Of a stretch of 64,000 nucleotides of DNA, positions 36,809 through 44,731 are shown one piece after another. A model generated the notes under the pieces. It did no database searches and was not told the DNA's origin. It saw nothing but the letters and a program-made list of their open reading frames with translations. Source of the stretch: Microbacterium invictum (lineage in GTDB: Bacteria; Actinomycetota; Actinomycetes; Actinomycetales; Microbacteriaceae); the NCBI RefSeq assembly GCF_014197265.1, contig NZ_JACIFH010000001.1, forward strand, positions 682,001 through 746,000, read 5' to 3'. Within the stretch, counting starts at the first letter, position 1; the number at the start of each line of letters is the position of its first letter. The position numbers and the translations under genes were made by a program.

Positions 36809-38371
36809 ATGGTACGCAAGATCAAGGCGAAGCTGGTGCTTCGGCTTCGCGCGGAGGGGTTCACGGGGAGGCAGATCGCCGCGCAGGGCATGTCCCGGAC
36901 GAGTGTGGCGGCGGTCATCGACGCCGCCGACCGGGAAGGGATCGGTTGGGACGACGTCGCCAAGCTCGAGGAAGCGGACGTGTATGCGCGGCTGTTTCCT
37001 GGTCGTGGTGAACATGACAGCGTTCACGCGCAGCCGGACTGGGACAGGGTGCACCGGGAGCTCGCGCGGGTCGGGGTGACGCTGAAGCTGCTGCATGGCG
37101 AGTATGTCGACGCCTGCCGGGCGGCGGGATCGACGGCGATGGGATACGACAGGTTCTGCAAGGCCTACCAGCAGCACGTCCTCATCTCCGGGGCGGCGTC
37201 GCGGGTGGGGCACAAGGCGGGGCAGACGGTCGAGGTCGACTGGTCGGGCAAGACGATGCAGCTGACCGACCCGGTCACCGGGCAGCAGACGCGGGTCTAC
37301 TTGTTCGTTGCGACGCTGCCGTTCTCCCGCTACTCGTTCGTGGAGCCGACGCTGGACATGCAGCAGGACGCCTGGTTGCGCGCGCACGTGTCGATGTTCG
37401 ACTGGTTCGGCGGGAGTGTCCCGCGTGTCGTCCCGGACAACCTCAAGACCGGGGTGCTGAAGCACCCGGCGGAAGGTGAGGTGGTGCTCAACGATGCGTA
37501 TCGGGAACTCGCGGCGCACTACTCCGCGGCGGTGCTCCCGGGGCGGGTGAAGAAGCCGAAAGACAAGGCCAGTGTCGAGAACACGGTCGGGAACGTCGCG
37601 ACCTGGGTGATCGCATCCCTCCGCGACCGAAGCTTCGCGAGCTTGGCGGAGTTGCGGGCGGTCGTCTACGAACGCGTGGCCGCTTACAACGCGGAGCCGT
37701 TCCAAAAGCGCGCCGGGTCAAGGCTGAGCGTGTTCGACTCGGAGGAGAAGCCGCTGCTGCGGCCGCTTCCGGTGGTCCCGTTTGAGATCTCGAGGTGGTT
37801 CTACCGGCGCCGGGTTCAGAAGAACGGGCACGTCGTGTTCGAGCGCAACTTCTACTCCGTGCCCTACCCGAACATCGGTCGGAGTGTTGATCTGCGGGTC
37901 ACCGACACCACGGTCGAGATCTTCGCCGGGCAGGAGCGGCTGACGAGCCACCTGCTCGCTCCGGTCGGGATGGTGAACGAGTATCGCACCCACGACAGCG
38001 ATCTGCCCGACGGTCCCCGCTACCGGCAATGGGACGCCGAACGTGTTCGCGAGTGGGCGGGCCGGATCGGGGAGGACACCACGATCGTGGTGAATCGGAT
38101 CTTCGAGTCCGTGCCCGTCGACGAGCAGGGCCTGGACGCGGCTTTGGCGGTGTTGCGGCTCACCCGCCGCTACTCCGCCGCTCGGGTCGAAGCCGCCGCC
38201 GGGATCGCCCTCGCGTCCCGGGTGAGATCTCCGCGCTACGCGCATCTGCGGCCCATCCTCGAGACGAACCAGGACCAACCCGACGGGAGGAGCCCATGGG
38301 CTGAACCCGCGACTACGGGGCCGACCGGATACGTCCGCGGCGCGGACTACTACGCCGGTGACATCCGATGA
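36809..38371 (+). CDS. istA: IS21-family transposase IstA
   Basis: 520 aa with start ATG at 36809 behind GAAGGAG (36794-36800); GTG at 36776 is a less likely start. N-terminal HTH (VLRLRAEGFTGRQIAAQGMSRTSVAAVIDAA), then a DDE catalytic core with VEVDWSGKTMQL (first Asp), VPDNLKTGV (second Asp) and KDKASVENTVGNV (Glu). C-terminal Mu-type beta domain. It cuts and joins the IS21 ends together with IstB. Confidence 0.94.
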   Translation: MVRKIKAKLVLRLRAEGFTGRQIAAQGMSRTSVAAVIDAADREGIGWDDVAKLEEADVYARLFPGRGEHDSVHAQPDWDRVHRELARVGVTLKLLHGEYVDACRAAGSTAMGYDRFCKAYQQHVLISGAASRVGHKAGQTVEVDWSGKTMQLTDPVTGQQTRVYLFVATLPFSRYSFVEPTLDMQQDAWLRAHVSMFDWFGGSVPRVVPDNLKTGVLKHPAEGEVVLNDAYRELAAHYSAAVLPGRVKKPKDKASVENTVGNVATWVIASLRDRSFASLAELRAVVYERVAAYNAEPFQKRAGSRLSVFDSEEKPLLRPLPVVPFEISRWFYRRRVQKNGHVVFERNFYSVPYPNIGRSVDLRVTDTTVEIFAGQERLTSHLLAPVGMVNEYRTHDSDLPDGPRYRQWDAERVREWAGRIGEDTTIVVNRIFESVPVDEQGLDAALAVLRLTRRYSAARVEAAAGIALASRVRSPRYAHLRPILETNQDQPDGRSPWAEPATTGPTGYVRGADYYAGDIR

Positions 38372-39114
38372 GCCGGCTCGACTCGGAGACGAAGCGGAAG
38401 CTGCGTGAGATGGGGGTGACGTCGCTGGTCGACGCGTTCGAGGTCCAGGACGACAGCCTCACGTTGGGAATGGCGTTCGAAGAACGCGTCAAGCTCGCCG
38501 TCGACGACGCCCACGCCACCTTCACCCACGCCAAGGTCGAAGGCCTCATCCGGCGGGCCGGTCTCCGCTACCCGAACGCGGACCTGCGGCGAGTCGACCT
38601 GCTCGAGCAGCGGGGTCTTGACCGCGGGGTGATCGCGCAACTCGGCACCTGCCAGTTCATCACCCGGCAGCAGAACGTCGTCTTCCAAGGCTTCACCGGG
38701 TCCGGGAAGAGCTACCTCGGATCGGCGTTGGCGAAGCAGGCCTGTCAGCACCGCTACCGGGCGCACTACATCCGCATGCCCGACCTCGAAGAATCCTGGG
38801 CCACCGCCCGCGACCGGCCCGCGGGGAAGGAGAAGTGGCTCCGCAAATACGCGGCGTTCACGCTCCTCGTGATCGACGAATGGCTCCTCGACAACCCCGA
38901 TGACAGCGTTCGCGGCATGCTGCTCGAGCTGCTCGAGCGCCGCTACGACGCCACCTCGACGGTGTTCTGCACCCAGTACGCGAAGAAGGACTGGCACCAA
39001 CGCCTCGGCGGCGGAGTCCACGCCGACGCGATCATGGACCGCATCGTCCACAACACCATCTGGATCGAGACCGGCAGCACCAACATGCGCGAACACACCG
39101 CCAGGACGGCCTGA
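38368..39114 (+). CDS. istB: IS21-family helper ATPase IstB
   Basis: 248 aa, ATG 38368 overlapping istA (ATGA). AAA+ ATPase with Walker A GFTGSGKSYLGSAL near residue 112 and Walker B LLVIDEW near 170, plus a sensor stretch STVFCTQYAKKDWHQRLGG. It selects target DNA and activates IstA. The usual IS21 order and length. Confidence 0.94.
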   Translation: MSRLDSETKRKLREMGVTSLVDAFEVQDDSLTLGMAFEERVKLAVDDAHATFTHAKVEGLIRRAGLRYPNADLRRVDLLEQRGLDRGVIAQLGTCQFITRQQNVVFQGFTGSGKSYLGSALAKQACQHRYRAHYIRMPDLEESWATARDRPAGKEKWLRKYAAFTLLVIDEWLLDNPDDSVRGMLLELLERRYDATSTVFCTQYAKKDWHQRLGGGVHADAIMDRIVHNTIWIETGSTNMREHTARTA

Positions 39115-39238
39115 CCGGCGCCGGTGAGCGTTGCCATCACCGGGTGGCGCTCACCGGCAATACCGGGCGGCCCTGAATCGCAATATCGAGTGGCACTGAA
39201 CCCCAATATCGACTGGCCCTCAACCCTTCAAATACTCA

Positions 39239-39997
39239 GTGATGCTCGCATCCAGGCGCACCTGGTGGCGCATCGCGGCGCGGATCGAGGACCAGATGCT
39301 GCGTCCGAAGATCCCGGCCCGCAAAGACCGCCGGCAGCCGCGGAACAAGCCGGTGCTGAAAGCGACCGGCCCAGGCCAGGTGTGGTCGTGGGACATCACG
39401 GACTTGTACTCGCCGTGGCAGGGGAAGGTGTTCAAGGCGTACAAGATCACCGACATCTTCTCCCGGAAGATCGTCGGCTGGCGGGTCGAGGACCGTGAGG
39501 CCGACCACCTCGCTGTCGAGATGTTCGCCGCCGCGATCGCCGAGCACGGCGCACCCCAGGTGGTGCACGCCGACTCCGGCGCCGCGATGACCTCGAACCT
39601 GCTCCGCGACTACCTCCACGAGCAGCGCGTGGAACTCTCCCACAACCGGCCGTACACGTCGAACGACAACCCGTTCTCCGAGGCCGGATTCCGGACGATG
39701 AAATACCGTCCTGGCTACCCGAAGGTGTTCACCGATCTCGACACCGCCCGGCACTACATCGCCGGATACGTGTCCTGGTACAACGAGCAGCACAAACACT
39801 CCGGGATCGCGCTGTTCTCACCCGAGCAAGTCCACGACGGCACCTGGACGCAAGCCTGGGAGCAACGAGATCGAGCGCTGCAACGCTACTTCCAGAAGCA
39901 CCCGGAACGCTTCCACGCGCGGCCCCGAACACCAGCGCCCGCGACCACCGTCGGGATCAACCTGCCCGACCGGCAGCCACAAAAGCAGGTCGCGTGA
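39239..39997 (+). pseudogene. IS3-like transposase orfB, 3' fragment (catalytic domain)
   Basis: Resumes with VMLASRRTWWRIAARIEDQ after the IS21 insert. An rve-type integrase core holds all three catalytic residues: WSWDITDL, VVHADSGAAM and, 35 residues later, NPFSEAGFRTMKYR. The stop at 39995-39997 lies about 10 bp from the right end of the IS. The N-terminal DNA-binding part is cut off, so it is not functional alone. Confidence 0.8.
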
Positions 39998-40021
39998 CTC
40001 CACACAGCTTGACATCGGGCG

Positions 40022-40065
40022 CTCACGGCGGTAACGCGGGTTCGAATCCCGCTGGGGTCACCAAC
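40022..40065 (+). repeat. attR, 44-bp copy of the tRNA-Glu 3' end
   Basis: Identical to 19330-19373. It contains only the anticodon-to-CCA part of the tRNA and cannot form a full tRNA. It marks the right end of the integrated element; chromosomal sequence resumes with the native tRNA terminator. Confidence 0.93.
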
Positions 40066-40068
40066 AAG

Positions 40069-40094
40069 AAAACCCCCGCTTCGGCGGGGGTTTT
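40069..40094 (+). terminator. Original tRNA-Glu terminator
   Basis: AAAACCCCCGC, loop TTCG, GCGGGGGTTTT. It was separated from its tRNA by the integration; an equivalent terminator at 19375 was brought by the element. Confidence 0.8.
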
Positions 40095-40208
40095 CGCATT
40101 CCCGCCGCGGTGCCCGTGCTCGCGGGCTTCCCTGATGAAGTCGGGGGCAACGTGGCGACATCCTGGCCTCGAACGGTGACGACAAGGCCTTCCGGGAGCC
40201 GGTAGCGG

Positions 40209-40248
40209 TACGATCTGACGGGTGAACGTCGACAGGCGAGCTAGGTGA
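40209..40248 (+). promoter_or_regulatory. Leaderless promoter with an 8-codon leader ORF
   Basis: TACGAT (40209-40214), seven bases, then GTG at 40222 opening VNVDRRAR-stop. Its TGA (40246-40248) overlaps the ATG of the next gene as TGATG. This suggests start by a leaderless mini-ORF and reinitiation on the gene. Confidence 0.45.
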
Positions 40249-40664
40249 TGAACATGTCCTCGACCGTGGTACGCGAAGCGTCAGCGACAGAGCGCGCCGT
40301 GATTCCGCCCGCCGACCGCTTCATGCGACGGCTGCTCCGCGTCTCGTCCACCGACAAGCGCGTCGTCGGCAGTGCGCACCGCGCATTCCGCGTCGCCATC
40401 CTGGTCTCCGCGGTCCGCTGCCTGATCACCTACCTCGCCATCCCGATCCTGATCCCGATCGCCGCGGTCGCGGGCCTCGTGGCGGCGCCGCTGAGCATCG
40501 CCCTCTGCCTGTTCGCCTTCGTCAACGGCGTCATCAGCGTGCGCAGGTTCTGGATCGCGAACCATCGCTACCGCTGGATGTACACGAACTTCATGGCCGT
40601 GGTGTTCGCCGTTCTGGCCGTCACCCTCGTCATCGACATCGGCGGGTTGGTGGCCGGCGCATGA
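40248..40664 (+). CDS. Small membrane protein, unknown function
   Basis: 138 aa from ATG 40248 (MNMSSTVVREASATER); ATG 40254, with AGGTGA before it, is an equal alternative. A polar N-terminus of about 50 residues is followed by two long hydrophobic stretches (about 60-95, LITYLAIPILIPIAAVAGLVAAPLSI, and 114-136). No known domain is seen. It is the first gene right of attR and overlaps the next small gene by 4 bp. Confidence 0.72.
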   Translation: MNMSSTVVREASATERAVIPPADRFMRRLLRVSSTDKRVVGSAHRAFRVAILVSAVRCLITYLAIPILIPIAAVAGLVAAPLSIALCLFAFVNGVISVRRFWIANHRYRWMYTNFMAVVFAVLAVTLVIDIGGLVAGA

Positions 40665-40810
40665 GCGACGTATCGCGTCAGGATCCGGCGCCCGCAGCTA
40701 CGGAGGAACAGGCCGACGGCCCCGCGGGAAGCGTGTGGGGGAGCGTGGCGCTGTTCGTGGGCTTCGTCGTCGTGATGTCCGGCTGCATCACGCTCCAGAT
40801 CCTTACCTAA
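40661..40810 (+). CDS. 49-residue single-pass membrane protein
   Basis: ATG at 40661 overlaps the previous stop (ATGA); ends with TAA at 40808-40810. Residues 1-25 are polar (MSDVSRQDPAPAATEEQADG), residues 27-45 form one helix (SVALFVGFVVVMSGCITL). The tight coupling and membrane helix support a real gene that partners the preceding protein. It converges tail to tail with the DUF4349 gene, sharing 4 bp. Confidence 0.6.
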   Translation: MSDVSRQDPAPAATEEQADGPAGSVWGSVALFVGFVVVMSGCITLQILT

Positions 40811-41940
40811 GCACGATCTCCCGGCTCGTCGTCCGAGTCCGGCACGGCCGTGGAACGGCGGACGCGTCGCGCGCGCACCGCCCGGCGGATCAGCCAGACG
40901 ACAACACCGACGACGGCGATGACCGCGAGCCACGGCAGCAGGAATCCGAGGGCGATCACGATGCCGTTGAGCGTCGCGACCAGCCCGTTCCAGCCCGCCG
41001 CGATGCCGTCGCCGAAGCCGGCGGGGTCGGCCTGCACGACTTCGGACGGCTCGTACAGCGAGACCGTCAGAGACGACATCCCGACCTGGTCCTCGAGATA
41101 CTTCAGCTGTTGCTCGTACGACTCGAGCTGCGCCTGCCGGTCGGCCAGCGCGCTCTCTGCTGCCAGCAGGTCGGCCGTGGACTCCGCGTCGGCCATCAGA
41201 GACTCGAGGCGCTCGACCGAGGTGCGCAGCGCATCGATGCGGGCCCGCAGGTCGACGGCTTCGCTCGTCACGTCGCGGCGGTCCAGCTGTGAGGACGTGA
41301 CGTCGCCCACGCCGGCCAGTGACTGCGTCACGGCGTCGAGCTGGTCGGCGGGCACGCGGACGGAGATCCATGCCGAACTCACCTCGGCGGGGTAGCTGAC
41401 GCCGGGGGACGTGCCCAGGACCACGAACTGGCCGTCGGCTCCCATGCTCAGCGCTTCGACGTACCCGCCGGCGTCTTCGGCGATCACCGTGATCCGGTCA
41501 GCGGCCGCCCGGACGTCGTCGACGCGGACCGACGCGGACGCGGTGGCGATGATCTCCCGCTCGCTGCTGGTCACACCGGCGTCCGGACCCGCCAGGTCGT
41601 CGGCTCCGCCCTGCTCGTCGGCGGTCGCGCCGCCGTCTGCGTCCGAGAAGTCCGGCGCCATCTCCGGGAGCGCACCCGAGCTGCTCTGATCGACCATCGA
41701 ACCGGCCGAGTTCGACGTGATGCCGGACACATACGGCGCGATGACGGCCGCGACGACGATCACCGCGGCGGCGGTCCCGCCGGCCAGCCAGAGACGGCCG
41801 CGCCGCACCCGCCGGCGCCGCTCATCCTCTGCGTTCGTGCCCGTGCGCGGCTCGGCGCCGACCGCGTCGAACAGCTGCTTCTCGATCTCGGCGACGCGCT
41901 CGTCGCTGAGATCGGGCAGTGCCTGGTCGTGTGTGCTCAT
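40807..41940 (-). CDS. DUF4349 membrane protein, probable anti-sigma partner
   Basis: 377 aa, start ATG at 41940 overlapping the sigma factor stop (ATGA). A cytosolic N-terminus (about 1-52, starting MSTHDQALPDLSDERVAEIEKQL) precedes a helix at 53-73, an outer DUF4349 region with long coiled coil (ARIDALRTSVERLESLMADAESTADLLAAESALADRQAQLESYEQQLKYLEDQV region, about 245-300), and a second helix near 335-358. The position after an ECF sigma factor and the short cytosolic domain suggest an anti-sigma factor that senses the envelope; the role is inferred. Confidence 0.8.
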   Translation of the reverse strand: MSTHDQALPDLSDERVAEIEKQLFDAVGAEPRTGTNAEDERRRRVRRGRLWLAGGTAAAVIVVAAVIAPYVSGITSNSAGSMVDQSSSGALPEMAPDFSDADGGATADEQGGADDLAGPDAGVTSSEREIIATASASVRVDDVRAAADRITVIAEDAGGYVEALSMGADGQFVVLGTSPGVSYPAEVSSAWISVRVPADQLDAVTQSLAGVGDVTSSQLDRRDVTSEAVDLRARIDALRTSVERLESLMADAESTADLLAAESALADRQAQLESYEQQLKYLEDQVGMSSLTVSLYEPSEVVQADPAGFGDGIAAGWNGLVATLNGIVIALGFLLPWLAVIAVVGVVVWLIRRAVRARRVRRSTAVPDSDDEPGDRA

Positions 41941-42497
41941 GTCCCCTCCTGTTCGACGGCACCGCGCACCTGGGTGCGGATGCGGGAGAGACGATTGCGG
42001 ACCGCGCCGTGCGTGACGCCGAGTTCGTCGGCCGCCGCCTGATAGGCGTATCCCTGGGCTGCGCACAGCCGGAAGATCTGCTGATCGAGCGTGCTCAGCG
42101 TGCGCACCTCGTCCAGGATCCGATCCACCAGATCCGCGGTGACGACTTGACGCTCCACGTCGACCAGGGCCGGCAGCGTGTCGTCGACGGCCGCGGCGGT
42201 GTGCTCACGATCCCGCTGCTGACGCCGGACGCGGTTGGCGCACTGGAATCGGCAGATGGTGACCAGCCACGGCAGCAGCGAGTCGCCGGCCAGTTCGAGA
42301 TCGGGAAGCTTCCGCCATGCGGCCAGGAAGGTCTCCTGGGCGACGTCCTCGGCATCCGCCCTCGTACCGACCAGGCCATACGCAAGCCAGAACACGGGCC
42401 GCACGTACGCGCGATACAGCGTGCGGAAGGCATGCTCGTTCCCGCGCGCCGCGGCGGCGACGAGCTCGGCATCACTGTGCACGGCCGTATCGGTCAT
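41937..42497 (-). CDS. ECF-type RNA polymerase sigma factor
   Basis: 186 aa, start ATG at 42497 (MTDTAVHSDAELVAAAARGNE) behind GAGGAG. Region 2 has AFRTLYRAYVRPVFWLAYGLVGTRADAEDVAQETFLAAWRKL; region 4 has LSTLDQQIFRLCAAQGYAYQAAADELGVTHGAVRNRLSRIRTQV with the HTH. The region 2.2 motif DAEDVAQETF is well kept. It is coupled to the DUF4349 gene, its likely regulator. Targets are unknown. Confidence 0.92.
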   Translation of the reverse strand: MTDTAVHSDAELVAAAARGNEHAFRTLYRAYVRPVFWLAYGLVGTRADAEDVAQETFLAAWRKLPDLELAGDSLLPWLVTICRFQCANRVRRQQRDREHTAAAVDDTLPALVDVERQVVTADLVDRILDEVRTLSTLDQQIFRLCAAQGYAYQAAADELGVTHGAVRNRLSRIRTQVRGAVEQEGT

Positions 42498-42568
42498 GTG
42501 CTCCTCATCGTCTCTCACCACCACAGTGTCGCGTGCGCCGGAAGCGTCTCATCCCCTCGCCACACCTG

Positions 42569-42574
42569 TATCCT
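42569..42574 (+). promoter_or_regulatory. -10 box before the riboswitch
   Basis: TATCCT at 42569-42574 places the transcript start near 42581, right at the start of the aptamer. No good -35 is seen. Confidence 0.4.
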
Positions 42575-42576
42575 TG

Positions 42577-42700
42577 ACCGAGCGAGAGGGAGTATCCCAT
42601 CCTCGCGCATCCGTCACCACGGGCCCCGTAGCCGGGGACCCGGATGCGCGCCGCAACAGCGGGGGAGAGACTTTCGACGAATCCTCCTCCCCTCGAAAGG
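42577..42700 (+). ncRNA. yybP-ykoY manganese riboswitch
   Basis: Conserved aptamer parts are seen in order: P1 CGAGAG (42583-42588) pairing with CTTTCG (42671-42676), the loop GGGAGTA (42589-42595), P3 GCGCATCCG (42605-42613) with CGGATGCGC (42641-42649), and the second metal loop CCGCAACAG (42651-42659). The gene behind it is TerC-type, the usual target of this riboswitch class. As expression platform, the P1 3' strand CTTTCG can pair instead with CGAAAG (42694-42699), which contains the ribosome site GAAAGG, so Mn2+-bound P1 should free translation. Confidence 0.82.
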
Positions 42701-42705
42701 CCCCC

Positions 42706-43815
42706 ATGGAGCTTCCTGTCTGGTTCGAGATCGGCTCGATGGTCGTGCTGCTGGCGATTCTGATCGCCGACCTGCTGCTGATCATCAAGCGACCCCACAT
42801 CCCCTCCAACAAGGAGTCGACGCTGTGGGTCGTGTTCTACGTGATCCTGGCCCTCATCTTCGCCGGTCTCATGTGGATGTTCGCCGGTGGGGAGTATGCC
42901 GGGCAGTTCATCGCCGGGTGGCTGACGGAGTACAGCCTGTCGATCGACAACCTGTTCGTGTTCGTGCTGATCATGACGCAGTTCTCGGTGCCTCGTCGCT
43001 ATCAGCAGAAGGTGCTGATGGTGGGCATCATCATCGCGCTGATCCTCCGCGGGATCTTCATCCTGGCCGGTGCGGCGATCATCGAGAACTTCCTGCCGAT
43101 CTTCTATGTTTTCGGTGCGTTCCTGATCTGGACTGCGTTCAAGCAAGCCTTCCCCGGTGGCGACCATGACGAAGACGTCAAGCAGGAGAGTGTCATCGTG
43201 CGCACCCTGCGCCGCACGATCGACATCAGCGAGACCTATGACGGTGCCAAGGTGCGCACCATCGTCGACGGCAAGAAGATGTTCACCCCGATGATCATCG
43301 TGTTCGTCGCGATCGGCATGACCGATCTGCTGTTCGCGCTGGATTCGATCCCCGCGATCTTCGGCATCACGCAGAACGCATTCATCGTGTTCACCGCGAA
43401 CATCTTCGCGCTCATGGGCCTGCGTCAGCTCTACTTCCTGCTGGGCGGACTGCTCGACCGGCTGCGGTACCTGCACTACGGCATCGCCTTCATCCTCGCT
43501 TTCATCGGCGTGAAGCTCATCTTCCACGCGATGCACGAGAACGAGGTGCCGTTCATCAACGGCGGCGAGGGCATCGCCTGGGCGCCCGACATCTCGACCT
43601 GGATGTCGCTCGGCGTCATCGTGGTCTCGATGGTCGTGGCGACGGTCGCGAGCCTGATCGCGTCGGCGCGTGAGCGTGACGCCGAGCCGTCACCGCGTAC
43701 CGCCTCCCACCCGGTCGTGCCCGCCGAGACCGAAGCGGCCGCCATCGCCGTCGCGGAGGAGAAGGGCGCGCCGGCGACTGTGGAGACCCCCGACCGCGAC
43801 GAGCGCAGGCAGTAG
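42706..43815 (+). CDS. TerC-family membrane protein (probable Mn2+ exporter)
   Basis: 369 aa, start ATG at 42706 (MELPVWFEIGSMVVLLAIL); the frame is open upstream but that part is riboswitch. Eight or nine membrane helices with acidic motifs inside the membrane: EYSLSIDNLFVFVLIMTQF and FALDSIPAIFGITQNAFIVFTANIFALMGLRQLYF, the TerC/Alx signature. Alx, MntP-like TerC and YkoY proteins export manganese or help load metal to secreted enzymes. A long Ala/Glu-rich cytosolic tail (about 310-369) is present. The Mn2+ riboswitch supports a manganese role. Confidence 0.92.
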   Translation: MELPVWFEIGSMVVLLAILIADLLLIIKRPHIPSNKESTLWVVFYVILALIFAGLMWMFAGGEYAGQFIAGWLTEYSLSIDNLFVFVLIMTQFSVPRRYQQKVLMVGIIIALILRGIFILAGAAIIENFLPIFYVFGAFLIWTAFKQAFPGGDHDEDVKQESVIVRTLRRTIDISETYDGAKVRTIVDGKKMFTPMIIVFVAIGMTDLLFALDSIPAIFGITQNAFIVFTANIFALMGLRQLYFLLGGLLDRLRYLHYGIAFILAFIGVKLIFHAMHENEVPFINGGEGIAWAPDISTWMSLGVIVVSMVVATVASLIASARERDAEPSPRTASHPVVPAETEAAAIAVAEEKGAPATVETPDRDERRQ

Positions 43816-43906
43816 CCGCCCCGGCCTATACACAGGGTTTCGCCGCATTACCACCCCGTCCCGCGTGTCGCGGGGGTGTGCTTGAGTTGCACCTGGAGGT
43901 GACCCG

Positions 43907-44731
43907 GTGATCGAATTCCGCGACGTGTCGAAGCAGTACCCCGACGGGACTGCGGCCGTCGACGCGTTCAGCCTCGTGATCCCGGCGCACAAGACCACAG
44001 TGCTCGTGGGCTCGTCCGGCTGCGGCAAGACGACATTGCTGCGCATGATCAATCGCATGGTCGAGCCGACGTCGGGCGTGATCGAAATCGACGGTGAGTC
44101 CATCGCGGCACGGGATGCCGTGGCCCTGCGCCGCAGCATCGGCTACATCATGCAGAGCGCGGGCCTGCTACCGCACATCAGCGTGGTCGACAACGTCGCC
44201 ACCGTGCCGGTTCTCAGCGGGGTGCGCCGGGCCGAGGCGCGGGCGCGGGCGCTCGAGCTACTGGATGTCGTCGGGCTCGATCGCTCGCTCGCGGGGCGCT
44301 ACCCGCACCAGCTCTCCGGCGGCCAGCAGCAACGGGTCGGCGTGGCGCGCGGGCTTGCCGCCGACCCGAACATCCTCCTGATGGACGAGCCGTTCGGGGC
44401 CGTCGACCCCATCGTCCGCCGTGAGCTGCAGCACGAGATCCTGCGCCTGCAGCGCGACCTCGACAAGACCGTGGTGTTCGTCACGCACGACATCGATGAG
44501 GCGTTCCTCCTCGGCGACCAGGTCGTCATCCTGCACAAGGGTGCGCACATCGCCCAGGTCGGCTCGCCGAGCGAGATCATCGAAGCCCCGGCATCCGAGT
44601 TCGTCGAGCAGTTCATCGGGGCCGACCGCGGCACGCGCGCGCTGCGCCTGAAGGAGACGCCCCGCGGCACCGTGGTGGTCGACACCGAGGGGCGCACTCA
44701 GGGCACGATACTCGGGGGCGACGCCGCGTGA
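43907..44731 (+). CDS. Osmoprotectant ABC transporter, ATP-binding protein (OpuCA-like)
   Basis: 274 aa, start GTG at 43907 behind GGAGGTGA. Walker A GSSGCGKTT (35-43), ABC signature LSGGQQQRVGVARGLA, Walker B ILLMDEPFGAVDP and VFVTHDIDEAF switch. The ATPase shows the ProV/OpuA-type features; only a short C-terminal stretch without a full CBS pair follows. It powers uptake of glycine betaine, choline or a similar solute. First of four coupled genes. Confidence 0.92.
   Translation: MIEFRDVSKQYPDGTAAVDAFSLVIPAHKTTVLVGSSGCGKTTLLRMINRMVEPTSGVIEIDGESIAARDAVALRRSIGYIMQSAGLLPHISVVDNVATVPVLSGVRRAEARARALELLDVVGLDRSLAGRYPHQLSGGQQQRVGVARGLAADPNILLMDEPFGAVDPIVRRELQHEILRLQRDLDKTVVFVTHDIDEAFLLGDQVVILHKGAHIAQVGSPSEIIEAPASEFVEQFIGADRGTRALRLKETPRGTVVVDTEGRTQGTILGGDAA

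Larger units (their letters stand above)
36647..39238 (+). mobile_element. IS21-family insertion sequence (2592 bp)
   Basis: Ends TGAGTATT...AATACTCA with further matching TGAGGGCCA(C/G)T blocks about 15 bp in. Several more copies of the (T)GAGGGCCAC motif follow inside each end (36720, 36744; right side 39165-39225), as is usual for IS21 transposase sites. It contains istA and istB overlapping by 4 bp and is flanked by a 6-bp duplication. Both genes are intact, so it may still be mobile. Confidence 0.93.
35930..40006 (+). mobile_element. IS3-like element, inactive, split by an IS21 element
   Basis: It carries orfA and orfB of an IS3-type transposase in -1 relative frames. Candidate ends are near TGATTGTGAGTC on the left and the complement of TGTGTGGAGTCAC on the right; the inverted repeats are weak and no target duplication was found, so the borders are approximate. 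Without the 2.6-kb IS21 insert it would be about 1.5 kb. It lies 16 bp from attR. Confidence 0.65.
19374..40065. mobile_element. Integrated mobilizable element with metal-resistance cargo
   Basis: About 20.7 kb between tRNA-Glu and a second copy of its 3' end. It encodes, from the left, a tyrosine integrase next to attL, a CmtR/CDF pair, a copper block of about ten genes, a MobF relaxase, an excisionase-like protein, an HTH protein and nested IS elements beside attR. Integrase arm-type repeats flank it internally (19442 and 35795). A relaxase with no mating-pair genes suggests an integrative mobilizable element needing a helper; the element type is inferred, the boundaries are seen. Confidence 0.9.

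Noticed and set aside
40025..40065. A second tRNA gene at attR
   Set aside because: Only the 3' part of tRNA-Glu is present; there is no acceptor 5' strand or D arm.
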